Part shown: piece after piece, positions 10,978 through 20,188 of the stretch
Layout: the number at the start of each line of letters is the position of its first letter
Numbering within the stretch: the first letter of the stretch is position 1
NCBI GenBank assembly: GCA_963978895.1
Contig: OZ022246.1
Span: 8,408,142-8,472,141, forward strand
Source: Erpobdella octoculata
Lineage: Eukaryota; Annelida; Clitellata; Hirudinida; Erpobdellidae
DNA length: 64,000 bases
Direction: 5' to 3'
Translations under genes and position numbers: made by a program
The notes under the pieces: generated by a model
Told to the model about the DNA's origin: nothing
Seen by the model: the letters and a program-made list of their open reading frames with translations, nothing else
Databases searched by the model: none

Positions 10978-11391
10978 CCAACATCATCTTCATCTAACCA
11001 TTCTGCGCTTAACATCTCTCCATGCGCAATAATTGCCATCAGTTCTTTGTCTTTTGGCAGCCACTAGCTTTGGTCTGTGGTCGTCAAGACCACGCTTTTT
11101 TATCAAGAGACTTTGAAGTCGTTTTTAAAGTTTTAAAGTTTTATTAAACAAAACCAACAACTAAAATAAACAATTCTGTAAGAACCGACAATGTTGAAAG
11201 GAAATAAAACAAGGTTCGAACTCTAGCCTTAACTCGTAAATATGGCGGACAACGAGAACGACGAGAGCGACGAGAACAACGAAGAAGAAGTAATCGCGCA
11301 AGGTGAAAAGGTGCAAATGTTGCCACTAGCTAGCGCGAGCTAAGCGAGCTAAGGAGCGCTCAACTGTAACAACCGTGTGCGGCTTACTACA
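10978..11391. other. Spacer with one short GC-rich open frame (11242-11343, +)
   Basis: The only notable item is an ATG at 11242 opening 33 codons, MADNENDESDENNEEE and onward to a TAA at 11341. It lies in sequence less AT-rich than its surroundings, with a possible splice donor (CAAGGTGAAA) after codon 20. It could be a first exon of a host gene or chance. I do not recognise it. Confidence 0.25.
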
Positions 11392-11734
11392 GGTCGAATT
11401 CTTTGTGGTTGAGGAGCATGTGGTAATTGCCTAGCCCCAGGATCGCATTCACATTGTTGGTGCAGTTGAACATGCTTCTTAAACATGACTTGTGAAGCAA
11501 CATATAGGTGAAAAATTTTGCAGATCCGTTCAAACTACGACATCTGAATAGAAGGACAGTACAGATCAACTCCGACTCGCCACTTGCGAGCCAGTCCCAA
11601 GCCTGGAGAAAGGAGGAGGGAAAAGTAAAAAGGATCAAATTCTGATCCACGACAGGAAGTACTTAGGTGCTTCTGACACAGCCGTTTCAGTCTTAAAACA
11701 CTTGGTGTAAAGGACTATAAACTATTATAAAAAA
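11392..11734 (-). repeat. Dispersed repeat family X, copy 1
   Basis: The stretch ends GGACTATAAACTATTATAAAAA and includes the complement of CTTCCTGTCGTGGATCA. The same sequence occurs at 38400-38600, 52335-52445, 58232-58390 and 58835-59010. The A-rich end common to copies suggests a short non-LTR element, or the 3' end of a longer one. The minus strand is open for 87 codons, but I recognise no protein. Confidence 0.6.
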
Positions 11735-12346
11735 ATGTATGTATGTATGTATGTATGTATGTATGTATGTATGTATGTATGTATGTATGTATGTATGTAT
11801 GTATGTATGTATGTATGTATGTATGTATGTATGTATGTATGTATGTATGTATGTATGTATGTATGTATGTATGTATGTATGTATGTATGTATGTATGTAT
11901 GTATGTATGTATGTATGTATGTATGTATGTATGTATGTATGTATGTATGTATGTATGTATGTATGTATGTATGTATGTATGTATGTATGTATGTATGTAT
12001 GTATGTATGTATGTATGTATGTATGTATGTATGTATGTATGTATGTATGTATGTATGTATGTATGTATGTATGTATGTATGTATGTATGTATGTATGTAT
12101 GTATGTATGTATGTATGTATGTATGTATGTATGTATGTATGTATGTATGTATGTATGTATGTATGTATGTATGTATGTATGTATGTATGTATGTATGTAT
12201 GTATGTATGTATGTATGTATGTATGTATGTATGTATGTATGTATGTATGTATGTATGTATGTATGTATGTATGTATGTATGTATGTATGTATGTATGTAT
12301 GTATGTATGTATGTATGTATGTATGTATGTATGTATGAATGTGTAA
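11735..12346. repeat. Perfect ATGT tetranucleotide array, about 612 bp
   Basis: Roughly 153 uninterrupted ATGT units starting at the A-rich tail of repeat X, ending in ATGAATGTG. All three frames of each strand stay open because the 12 bp period has no stop codon. These frames (MYVC, IHTY) are not genes. Confidence 0.98.
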
Positions 12347-12650
12347 AATAATATATAATTAAATTTAAACAAATCCGTCATTTTTGACGGGCTTTCTCTA
12401 GTAAATATATATTACACATATAAGTCAAAAAATAAATTTTAAAAAAATGTTTTTTTTTGCCTCTTTATCTGAGTCAACGAACTAAAATTTTTGAATCTAA
12501 AACAATCGGAAAGTGGGTGATTTTTCGTTTCTAAGATTTGATCACACCAGACAAACAAACCAACACACAAACAGAGAGACGAGTGAAGTTAAATAAAAGC
12601 ATTTAAATAAAAGCATTTAAAAAACAGTACAGATCATATGGGGGAATTTT
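12347..12650. other. AT-rich spacer with Helitron-like repeat fragment
   Basis: It holds the phrase ACAGAGAGACGAGTGAAGTT and a duplicated AAATAAAAGCATTT, related to the repeat at 35510-35622 and 41400-42250. No gene is visible. Confidence 0.4.
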
Positions 12651-12699
12651 GAATGCCTTTGCGTATCGAGGTAGCATGTTGTCAAACTTCAAAGACTGA

Positions 12700-13760
12700 A
12701 TACAATGGTTTAAATGTGTGGGATCTTAAATCTTCTAGGGCGGGTTTCTCAAACGTGGAGCTGAAGGTTGCTTGCGTTGGTATTCAGCAAATTTTTCCTG
12801 AGTACGCACCCAAAATCGATGGCGATGGAACCTATCGTCTTTACGTAGAGTCAAGAATCTCTTCATAATTTCTTTAAAAGTAACTCGTGTTCCAGCCACT
12901 GTTTGTTTTTTTTTTGCAGCATTCCGAGTTATGTTCCCCCCTTCCTCCAGTTGATCATGGAGTACTCTGGCTTTCGTTGCGCTTTTTCCATGCACTGTCT
13001 CAGCAACTTCATGCAGAGCATGATAATTAACTATCAATTTCTGTCCATCTTCTGGGGCAAATACTTCTTAGCGGGGAAAAAGTACTCCTTGATCTAAACT
13101 CAGTTGAATTTTCCATCTCCTCATTCTCATTGAGTTCTGCCAGCATGTTGCTCAAAATTGTTTTCCACACTCGGGATTCTTTAAAGAAAACAGCACACTC
13201 ATGCGTGGGTATATTGTAAAGTGTTATGAAAAAGAAGAAATTGTTTGCAGAATTTTTGCGTGGCCAGCTTCACGCAGTGGTTGCTGCAGTGAACGAAAGT
13301 CGCTCGCGGTTCCTTTTCAAGAAAGCAATCCTGCACACCTGAAAAGGTTTTCTTCATATGAGCAGCTCTCCATCATCGCACTGTCCTTGGAGTCCTAGCA
13401 AAGATAGATTAAAACGCAATAAAAAAATCCTCAATAAGACCAATTGTCATTGCCGCAGAAGAAGATGGAGCAGCGTAGAGGCCCAGGAAGATTTTTTAGA
13501 TATTAAATTGTCATTTACAAACCTCATGCAGAAGGACACCTGATTCGTTTCGGTGGTATCAGTTGTACCATCACCAATTAAGGCGTATTAGCCATATTTT
13601 GACAATTTTATCTCATCCAAGAGATTACGCTGCAATTGATCAGCCATGAGAGATAACATCTCATTTTAAATTTCAGGGTAGGTAAGAGATTTGGATCGAG
13701 GCAGCCATTCAGCTAAGGCGTCGTCATCTTCAGGACGAAGGCTTAAGTAATTGCATGAAG
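12700..13760 (-). pseudogene. Decayed hAT-like (DUF4371/TTF-type) transposase
   Basis: Read on the minus strand from about 13700 downward, fragments in shifting frames match a hAT-related transposase: MADQLQRNL..EI, then GDGTTDTTETNQVSFCMRFV (the first catalytic aspartate region), then LLGLQGQCDDG, then SGVQDCFLEKEPRATFVHC, then ESRVWKTILSNMLAE. Several frameshifts and stops interrupt it. I see no terminal repeats, so the element's limits are unknown. The match is by motif order only. Confidence 0.55.
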
Positions 13761-14042
13761 TTTGAAGCTTCTGGTCTCATTCTCCATGAGCACATCTTGT
13801 TATGCTACATCATAACAAGATTATATTGAAAGAAGTGAAAGAACTGCTCAACTGGGGTCGCCAATTTTATTACCTAAAGTGAAAAAACCATGACTGTAAA
13901 AGGGGGGACAAATACATTGTTATCAACCACCTCAAAAATTGTGGAAAGGACATGTCCCCCTGTCCTCCCGGTTGCGACGCCTATGCTGGTCGGGGATGCA
14001 TTTCTCCACCCCTCCCCGCTTGTACCTACGTATTTATCTATA

Positions 14043-14187
14043 TCTATATATTTAATATAAAAATCTCGTGTCATAGTGTTTGACTTCAAACTCCTCCGAA
14101 ACGGCTGAACCGATTTTTATGAAATTTTTTGTGTACATTTTGTAGGTCTGAGGATAGGTTGTAAGCTATTTAGAATATTTTTTTTTA

Positions 14188-14249
<62 letters not shown>

Positions 14250-14351
14250 CAACCGAGAGCGTGAAAGCAAGCGGGAAAAGAACCGGGAGCGTGAGAGAAA
14301 AACTATAGAAAAACCTCTAAAAAGCTCGGGCAACGCCGGGCACCCCGCTAG
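14043..14351 (+). mobile_element. Helitron-like element C, complete 309 bp
   Basis: It starts TCTATATATTTAATATAAAA after an A and ends with the hairpin GCTCGGGCAACGCCGGGC, then CACCCCGCTAG before a T. The insertion between A and T is the Helitron pattern. The 5' part differs from the other families (CTCCTCCGAAACGGCTGAAC) while the 3' part is the common GGGAGCGTGAGAG type. The TA array at 14193-14244 separates the halves. It is non-autonomous. Confidence 0.85.
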
Positions 14352-14439
14352 TATAGATATAAAAAGTAATGTGTGTGTGAGAGCATTCGCGTATCACATC
14401 CATGTCGCAGGAGCAATCTAAACAACATTTGGCATGCAT

Positions 14440-14790
14440 GTAGGGTAGACTTCATTAATAAGGAAATTAAAAAAAAATCTGTAATTTATTTGACGTTTTA
14501 TTAAAAAAGAGAACAAGCAAAAGAAAAAACGAGTTTTTTAACACAAACTTTAATTTCAAATACACTCGATTTAGAAATACGAAAGATGTTCAAATTAAGT
14601 TTTTTTTAATTGAATCATGTATTGTCATCCAATATGAAGCTATGCTGAAAGTTTCAGCTTCCTAGCTATTCAAAAAGCTGGTTAAATTTTACTTGCAAGA
14701 TTTGCGTACAGAGAGAGCCACACACAAACAGAAATTGTAACCTAAATAAAAGTTTGTAAAAAAAACTAAGCAAAAAACCCGGGCAACCCT
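14440..14790 (+). repeat. Dispersed repeat family Y, copy 1
   Basis: It contains AACACAAACTTTAATTTC, TCGATTTAGAAATACGAAAG and AACCTAAATAAAAGTTTG in this order. Other copies are at 31080-31660 (inverted, two), 42900-43175, 52825-52915 and 56250-56450. It ends near CCCGGGCAACCCTG, which resembles a damaged Helitron 3' hairpin, so family Y may be another Helitron lineage. Confidence 0.6.
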
Positions 14791-14880
14791 GTCAATAAGC
14801 TATATAATGGCGGCGAAATTTTGCATCCCTCGGAAAAGTGCTTAATTTACGTCCCTGACGGGGCAGGGGGTATTTATCCC

Positions 14881-15008
14881 TGTAGTGTATTGGTTCTATG
14901 TTTTGAGTTTCCGATTATCAACTGTAGCGAGCCGGAGGCGAGAAGTAACTGTTGTGTTTTATAATAATAGGAACTGTTGTGTTTATAATAAATAAATAGT
15001 ATTTTACA
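14881..15008 (+). repeat. 5' LTR (128 bp)
   Basis: Bounded by TGTAG and TTTACA. It is short for a Gypsy LTR. No clear TATA box is visible; AATAAATAAATAG near the end could serve as a polyadenylation signal. Confidence 0.95.
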
Positions 15009-15034
15009 TTGGCGACGAGGATAAATTAGAAATA

Positions 15035-18000
15035 ATGATGTCAAACGAACTTTCGTCGATCTTCCCGTTCGATTGTAAATCAGAAAATGCCACGCTGGGC
15101 CAAAGATGGCGGCGGTGGAAAAGATCATTCGATTACTTTCTGTTGGCGAAGGGTGTAACCCTAGCTGAACAAAAGAAAGCTTTACTGCTGCACACAGCCG
15201 GCCTCGACGTACAGGATATTTTCGAGACCTTGCCAGAACCGACGGACGGCGCCGATGTATACGCCAAGGCAGAGAAAGCTCTTGACGAATATTTCAAACC
15301 GCTTGTCAACATTCCGTTTGAAAGATATTCGTTTCGCCAGCTAACACAAGAGCCCACAGAATCGATTGTTCAGTTCGTTACTCGGCTCAGACAACAAGCA
15401 GACCTGTGCGAGTTCGGCAACCAAAAGAATGATTTTATTCGAGACCAGGTGATCGCTCAATGTCATTCTACAGGGTTACGAAAACAATTGTTGGAAAGAC
15501 GTGAAGTGACACTCACGCAAACTCTGGACATCGCGAGAGCTAAAGAGGCAGCTGAATGCCAAGTTGCCGCCATGCAGAAGATTGATTTGATGGCGCCATC
15601 TCGGGAAATAAATGCTGTTTCTTCTAAACCGGTGGTAGATGGTAAAAGGGTTCAAGCATGTTTTCGGTGCGGTAAAGAAGGACATTTTGCCAGAGATCCC
15701 AGTTGTCCAGCAAAGAATTTGACGTGTCGAAAATGCAATAAAGTGGGACATTTTCAGTCACAGTGTAATTCTAAAGTAGTTTCCGAGAAAAGTTACAGAC
15801 CTACAATGCGAACAAATTCTTCAAACAAACAGGTACGCCGGGTCAACACAGTTGAAGAACCTGATGATGACGACGATGACGAAAAAGTTTTTGCTTTTAC
15901 AATACACAGTGGTGATAATGATAATTTTACAGTGGACGTAACTGTGGGTGGAGTAATTTTGCACGACATGTTAATTGACTCTGGAGCGTCCTGCAATGTG
16001 ATTGATCGAGGTACTTGGGAATCGGTGAAAAAGAAAGGAATAAAATGCAAATCAGAAAGATCCAACAAGAAAATTTTTTCATATGCATCAGAAATAGCAT
16101 TGAAGACTCTTGGTAAATTCAGTGCGAGCACACAGATTGGAAATCATATAACACCAGCTGAATTTGTTGTCATAGACGGAGTTGGTCGACCAATTTTGGG
16201 ACGTAAAACTGCCATTGAGCTTGGAGTTCTCCGAGTCGGTCCATACAGATCAGATGTGAATTGGCTCAGTATCGATGAAATAGCAACACAATTTCCAAGT
16301 CTCTTTGATGGTATCGGTAAGCTGAAGGATTACCAAGCCAGGTTACACATTGATCCTGCCATAGTTCCAGTTGCACAAAGTTCACGCAGAATACCGTTTG
16401 GATTGCGAGATAAAGTGGAAGCTGAAATTCGTAATTTGTTAGCTCAGGACATTATTGAACCAGTCAGAGGTCCTACGCCATGGGTCAGTCCGGTAGTGGT
16501 AATTCCGAAAGGGTCTGGTATTCGACTGTGTATAGATATGCGACAGGCAAATGAAGCAATAGTAAGAGAAAGACATCCAATTCCAACAGTCGATGATGTT
16601 TTGCAAGAGCTGAATCAGAGCAAAGTGTTCAGTAAGATTGACCTCAAACTTGGATTTCATCAGATTGAACTCTCTGAAGAATCGAGACCGATTACGTCAT
16701 TTGCTACACATTTAGGACTATTCTGGTACAAACGCTTATTTTTCGGCGTAAATTCCGCTCCAGAGCTTTATCAACATATTCTGATGCAAGTGATACAAGG
16801 GTGCAAGGGCGCGGCTAACATTGCTGATGACATCATCATTCATGCTAAAGACGATCAAGAACACGAGGAACGACTGACAGCGGTCCTTACTAGACTTGTT
16901 GCTGCTGGTCTTACACTGAATAGAGACAAATGTAAGTTCCGAATGAATCAACTGGAATTCATGGGGCTCCTAGTTACAGAACGTGGGGTTGGTCCGACAC
17001 AGGCGCGCATTGAAGCTGTACAGAACGCTCGTGAACCAACATCGTCAACAGAAGTTAGAAGTTTTCTGGGTTTGGTGAATTTTTCCGCAAAATTCATTCC
17101 AGATTTAGCAACTGTCGCCGAGCCATTAAGGAAACTTACGAGGCAGGACGTTCGATTTGTTTGGAATGATGAACAGAAAGCTGCTTTCACAGAATTGAAA
17201 GCACGGCTTACCAAAGCAGAGACTCTTGCATATTTTGATAAAAATTCTAAGACTGAGGTAATAGCAGATGCAAGTCCCGTTGGCCTGGGTGCAGTACTGG
17301 TACAGTGGCAAAATCATGAACGTCGAGTAATCAGTTATGCAAGCCGTAGCTTGACGGAGGTTGAACGTCGCTACTCACAAACTGAAAAAGAAGCACTTGC
17401 ACTCGTCTGGGCTTGTGAAAGATTCCATATATATCTAGGAGGAATACAGTTCTTATTAATAACTGATCACCGACCACTGGAAGTAATTTATGGAAAACGA
17501 TCGAAACCATCGGCAAGAATTGAACGTTGGGTTTTGCGTCTCCAGCCATACGACTTCAAGGTAATTTATCGTCCTGGTAAAGAAAACATTGCCGACGCGT
17601 TGTCAAGACTAACCGAAACGAAATGCTCTCCTACCAACCGGGCTGAGGAATACATTCGATTTGTTACTGAGAATGCTGCATTGTGTGCTATCCCAATACA
17701 GACAATAGAAACCGAGAGTGACGTTGATACAGACCTTCAGAAAGTTAGAAAAGCTGTGAAATCCGGTGATTGGAGTCAGTGTTGTGCGAGCATCAAAGCT
17801 ACGAGAAATGAAATTTCAACCATCGGCAAAATTGTTTTACGTGGCACGCGAATAATAATACCAAAATCTTTACAAAAAAAAGTCATTTTGCTGGCACATG
17901 AAGGACACCAGGGAATAGTAAAAACAAAAGCCAGACTGCGTACTAAAGTGTGGTGGCCTGGAATGGACCAGATGGCAGAAAACACTTGTCGTTCTTGTCA

Positions 18001-19030
18001 CGAGTGTCAGTTGGTTAGTCCACCATCACATCCAGTACCTATGACACGTACTGAATTGCCAGAGGGACCCTGGCAGCACCTAGCGACCGATTTGCTTGGT
18101 CCTTTACCCAATGGTGATTACTTATTAGTAGTTATTGATTATTATAGTCGCTACTTTGAAGTAAGAGTTTTCAAGTCAACTACATCTACAAACATTATTA
18201 GATGGCTCGATGATATTTTCGCCGTTCATGGTTTTCCGATATCAATAAAAACTGACAATGCACCCAATTTCAAGGCAGTAGAATTCCAAAATTACTTACA
18301 TAGTGCAGGAATTGAACATCGAACCAGCATTCCCTTCTGGCCAGAATCAAATGGAGAAGTGGAACGTCAAAACCGTACTCTGTTAAAATTCTTGAAAACC
18401 TGTGAACTTCAAGGGCTGCGATTGAAATGTGAGTTAAACAAATTTTTAATGGCATACCGAACAACACCCCACTCCACGACTGGAACTTCCCCTGCTGAGA
18501 TGCTATTCGGCAGGAAAATCCGTTGCAAATTGCCTGACTATGAAGCCTGTACAAGTGGTACGAAATCAGACCTGGATATTCGCACCAGAGATCATAAAAA
18601 GAAAGAGGAAGGAAAACTGCATGCAGATTTTAAACGAAAGGCGAATTTCAGTGACATCAAACTGGGCGACACAGTGATGCTGCAGCAGAAACCACAGAAC
18701 AAATTGTCTCCAACTTTCAACCCAAAGTTGTTCACAGTTGTTGAGCGACGAGGTAGCGAGCTGGTTGTGATGTCAGATGAAGGAGTAACATATCGTCGGA
18801 ACGTTGCTCACGTGAAAAAGTACAGATCATCGGCAGAGTCTTCAGAACACGAGGAGGTTGCCTTGGAGGACGATGCACCAGAACAGAAACAGGCTTTTGA
18901 AGAAGAGGCTATGGAAGATCAGGATCAGGCGGATGCAGACACACCGGAACCGGAAATAGGAAGCGGACAGCCAAGACGTTCTGGGAGGATTCGAACTCGT
19001 CCACGATATCTTGAACAATACGTTGCTTAA
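15035..19030 (+). CDS. Gypsy-type Gag-Pol polyprotein (1331 residues, intact)
   Basis: This is one fused frame from the ATG at 15035 (a second ATG follows at once). Order of domains: Gag-like helical region (about 20-190), two CCHC zinc knuckles (about 209-244, CFRCGKEGHFAR and CRKCNKVGHFQSQC), aspartic protease with DSGA at about 317, reverse transcriptase (about 440-650) with the catalytic box IADD near 596, RNase H (about 740-860, with DAS and TEKEA), and integrase. Integrase shows the H955/H958...C985/C988 zinc site and the D1019, D1074, E1108 triad. The C-terminus has a chromodomain-like to acidic tail. There is no separate gag stop or frameshift, so Gag and Pol are made as one product. 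No envelope gene follows. All catalytic residues that I can check are present. It makes the cDNA and inserts the element into host chromosomes. Confidence 0.96.
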   Translation: MMSNELSSIFPFDCKSENATLGQRWRRWKRSFDYFLLAKGVTLAEQKKALLLHTAGLDVQDIFETLPEPTDGADVYAKAEKALDEYFKPLVNIPFERYSFRQLTQEPTESIVQFVTRLRQQADLCEFGNQKNDFIRDQVIAQCHSTGLRKQLLERREVTLTQTLDIARAKEAAECQVAAMQKIDLMAPSREINAVSSKPVVDGKRVQACFRCGKEGHFARDPSCPAKNLTCRKCNKVGHFQSQCNSKVVSEKSYRPTMRTNSSNKQVRRVNTVEEPDDDDDDEKVFAFTIHSGDNDNFTVDVTVGGVILHDMLIDSGASCNVIDRGTWESVKKKGIKCKSERSNKKIFSYASEIALKTLGKFSASTQIGNHITPAEFVVIDGVGRPILGRKTAIELGVLRVGPYRSDVNWLSIDEIATQFPSLFDGIGKLKDYQARLHIDPAIVPVAQSSRRIPFGLRDKVEAEIRNLLAQDIIEPVRGPTPWVSPVVVIPKGSGIRLCIDMRQANEAIVRERHPIPTVDDVLQELNQSKVFSKIDLKLGFHQIELSEESRPITSFATHLGLFWYKRLFFGVNSAPELYQHILMQVIQGCKGAANIADDIIIHAKDDQEHEERLTAVLTRLVAAGLTLNRDKCKFRMNQLEFMGLLVTERGVGPTQARIEAVQNAREPTSSTEVRSFLGLVNFSAKFIPDLATVAEPLRKLTRQDVRFVWNDEQKAAFTELKARLTKAETLAYFDKNSKTEVIADASPVGLGAVLVQWQNHERRVISYASRSLTEVERRYSQTEKEALALVWACERFHIYLGGIQFLLITDHRPLEVIYGKRSKPSARIERWVLRLQPYDFKVIYRPGKENIADALSRLTETKCSPTNRAEEYIRFVTENAALCAIPIQTIETESDVDTDLQKVRKAVKSGDWSQCCASIKATRNEISTIGKIVLRGTRIIIPKSLQKKVILLAHEGHQGIVKTKARLRTKVWWPGMDQMAENTCRSCHECQLVSPPSHPVPMTRTELPEGPWQHLATDLLGPLPNGDYLLVVIDYYSRYFEVRVFKSTTSTNIIRWLDDIFAVHGFPISIKTDNAPNFKAVEFQNYLHSAGIEHRTSIPFWPESNGEVERQNRTLLKFLKTCELQGLRLKCELNKFLMAYRTTPHSTTGTSPAEMLFGRKIRCKLPDYEACTSGTKSDLDIRTRDHKKKEEGKLHADFKRKANFSDIKLGDTVMLQQKPQNKLSPTFNPKLFTVVERRGSELVVMSDEGVTYRRNVAHVKKYRSSAESSEHEEVALEDDAPEQKQAFEEEAMEDQDQADADTPEPEIGSGQPRRSGRIRTRPRYLEQYVA

Positions 19031-19066
19031 TTGACTGAACATTTAATATTTGTAGAAGGGGAGGGA

Positions 19067-19194
19067 TGTAGTGTATTGGTTCTATGTTTTGAGTTTCCGA
19101 TTATCAACTGTAGCGAGCCGGAGGCGAGAAGTAACTGTTGTGTTTTATAATAATAGGAACTGTTGTGTTTATAATAAATAAATAGTATTTTACA
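19067..19194 (+). repeat. 3' LTR (128 bp)
   Basis: Identical to the 5' LTR. It begins right after the purine tract and ends TTTACA before the ATCCC target duplication. Confidence 0.95.
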
Positions 19195-19739
19195 ATCCCC
19201 AATTTAAGTGGGTTTCATTTTTTGTGGGAATGCGCGGAAAAAATGAAAATTAGTTTTCGAAAAATATTAGGAGAAGAAATATACCTTGGAAGGTGTCGGA
19301 AATTCTTGGGAAAAGTACCTTCAAGTACCTCTCTCCCCGCTCATCAGATTTTTAGGAGAAAATACGAAAAGAGGGTTTTTAACATTAGATATCTAAATAA
19401 ATTTCGGGCCGACCAGACGTGACCCCCCCCCCCCACTCTACCGCATAAAGTTTCCCTACGTCTACGAATACTATGATGAAATACATATATAAGTAAATAA
19501 TCTGTGACATAATTTTAAATGTAGAATTTAAGACTCAATTTTTATTTTCAATAACGACAATGCTTTATTGGAGCAGGAATGATTTTTAGCGTAGTTTTAA
19601 TTATTAAATTTATTATTAATTAAATTTAATTATTAATTTAATTGACTCCAATGAATAATGACCTAAATAATCTTTTATTAAGATTCTCATTATTGTGAAA
19701 GTGTGTTCGCAAATTACCGCAATTATTATACCTTGCATC
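19195..19739. other. AT-rich spacer, no gene seen
   Basis: Contains a run of C at 19424-19433 and plain AT-rich sequence with TTATTAATTAAATT repeats. Nothing coding is recognised. Confidence 0.5.
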
Positions 19740-20024
19740 CACTGATCTCTATAATATAACATAATATATAATATATATATAATAATATATATATAATAAC
19801 ATAATATATAATAATATAATATAATATGTTATATTATAGAGATCAGTGCTTGCATCGCACGCACACTGATCTCTATAATATAATATTATAGAGATATTAT
19901 ATTATATTATATTATATTATTATATATATATATATATTATATATAATATATAATATATAATATATAATATATATATATATATTATATTATATTATTATAG
20001 AATATTATATTATAGAGATCAGTG
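19740..20024. repeat. Two adjacent AT-rich palindromic elements upstream of CIAO2B
   Basis: Each begins CACTGATCTCTATAATATAA and ends with its complement: 19740-19848 (109 bp) and 19864-20024 (161 bp). The core is almost only A and T and would fold into long hairpins. The separating and flanking sequences share GCATCGCACGCA-type motifs, suggesting insertion into, or duplication of, a short target. They look like miniature inverted-repeat elements. Confidence 0.8.
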
Positions 20025-20188
20025 CGCACGCATCGCACCGAAAGTTTCGCAAAATTTCTTTCGCCTATATTTGCAGCTCACTCACTCCGATTTTGTTTTT
20101 CGCGGATAACAAGGACGTAAATAAACAATAAACAAGAGTTCCTTTGTTTTATCTGTGCGTTTGGTCGCGCAGTTGTACGTTAGCCGTT

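Larger units (their letters stand above)
14881..19194 (+). mobile_element. Complete Gypsy-type LTR retrotransposon, probably recent
   Basis: The 4314 bp element has two LTRs of 128 bp that are identical base for base by eye. The target duplication is ATCCC (14876-14880 and 19195-19199). A primer binding site candidate TGGCGACGAGGAT follows the left LTR at 15010. A purine tract GAAGGGGAGGGA precedes the right LTR. The single Gag-Pol frame is uninterrupted. Identical LTRs and an intact frame argue for recent insertion and possible activity. Confidence 0.97.

Noticed and set aside
11735..12381. Four long open frames of about 200 residues (MYVC and IHTY repeats)
   Set aside because: They are the ATGT array read in different frames; no codon-level signal of a gene.
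15133..18554. Many minus-strand open frames across the Gypsy element
   Set aside because: They are shadows of the intact Gag-Pol frame on the other strand.
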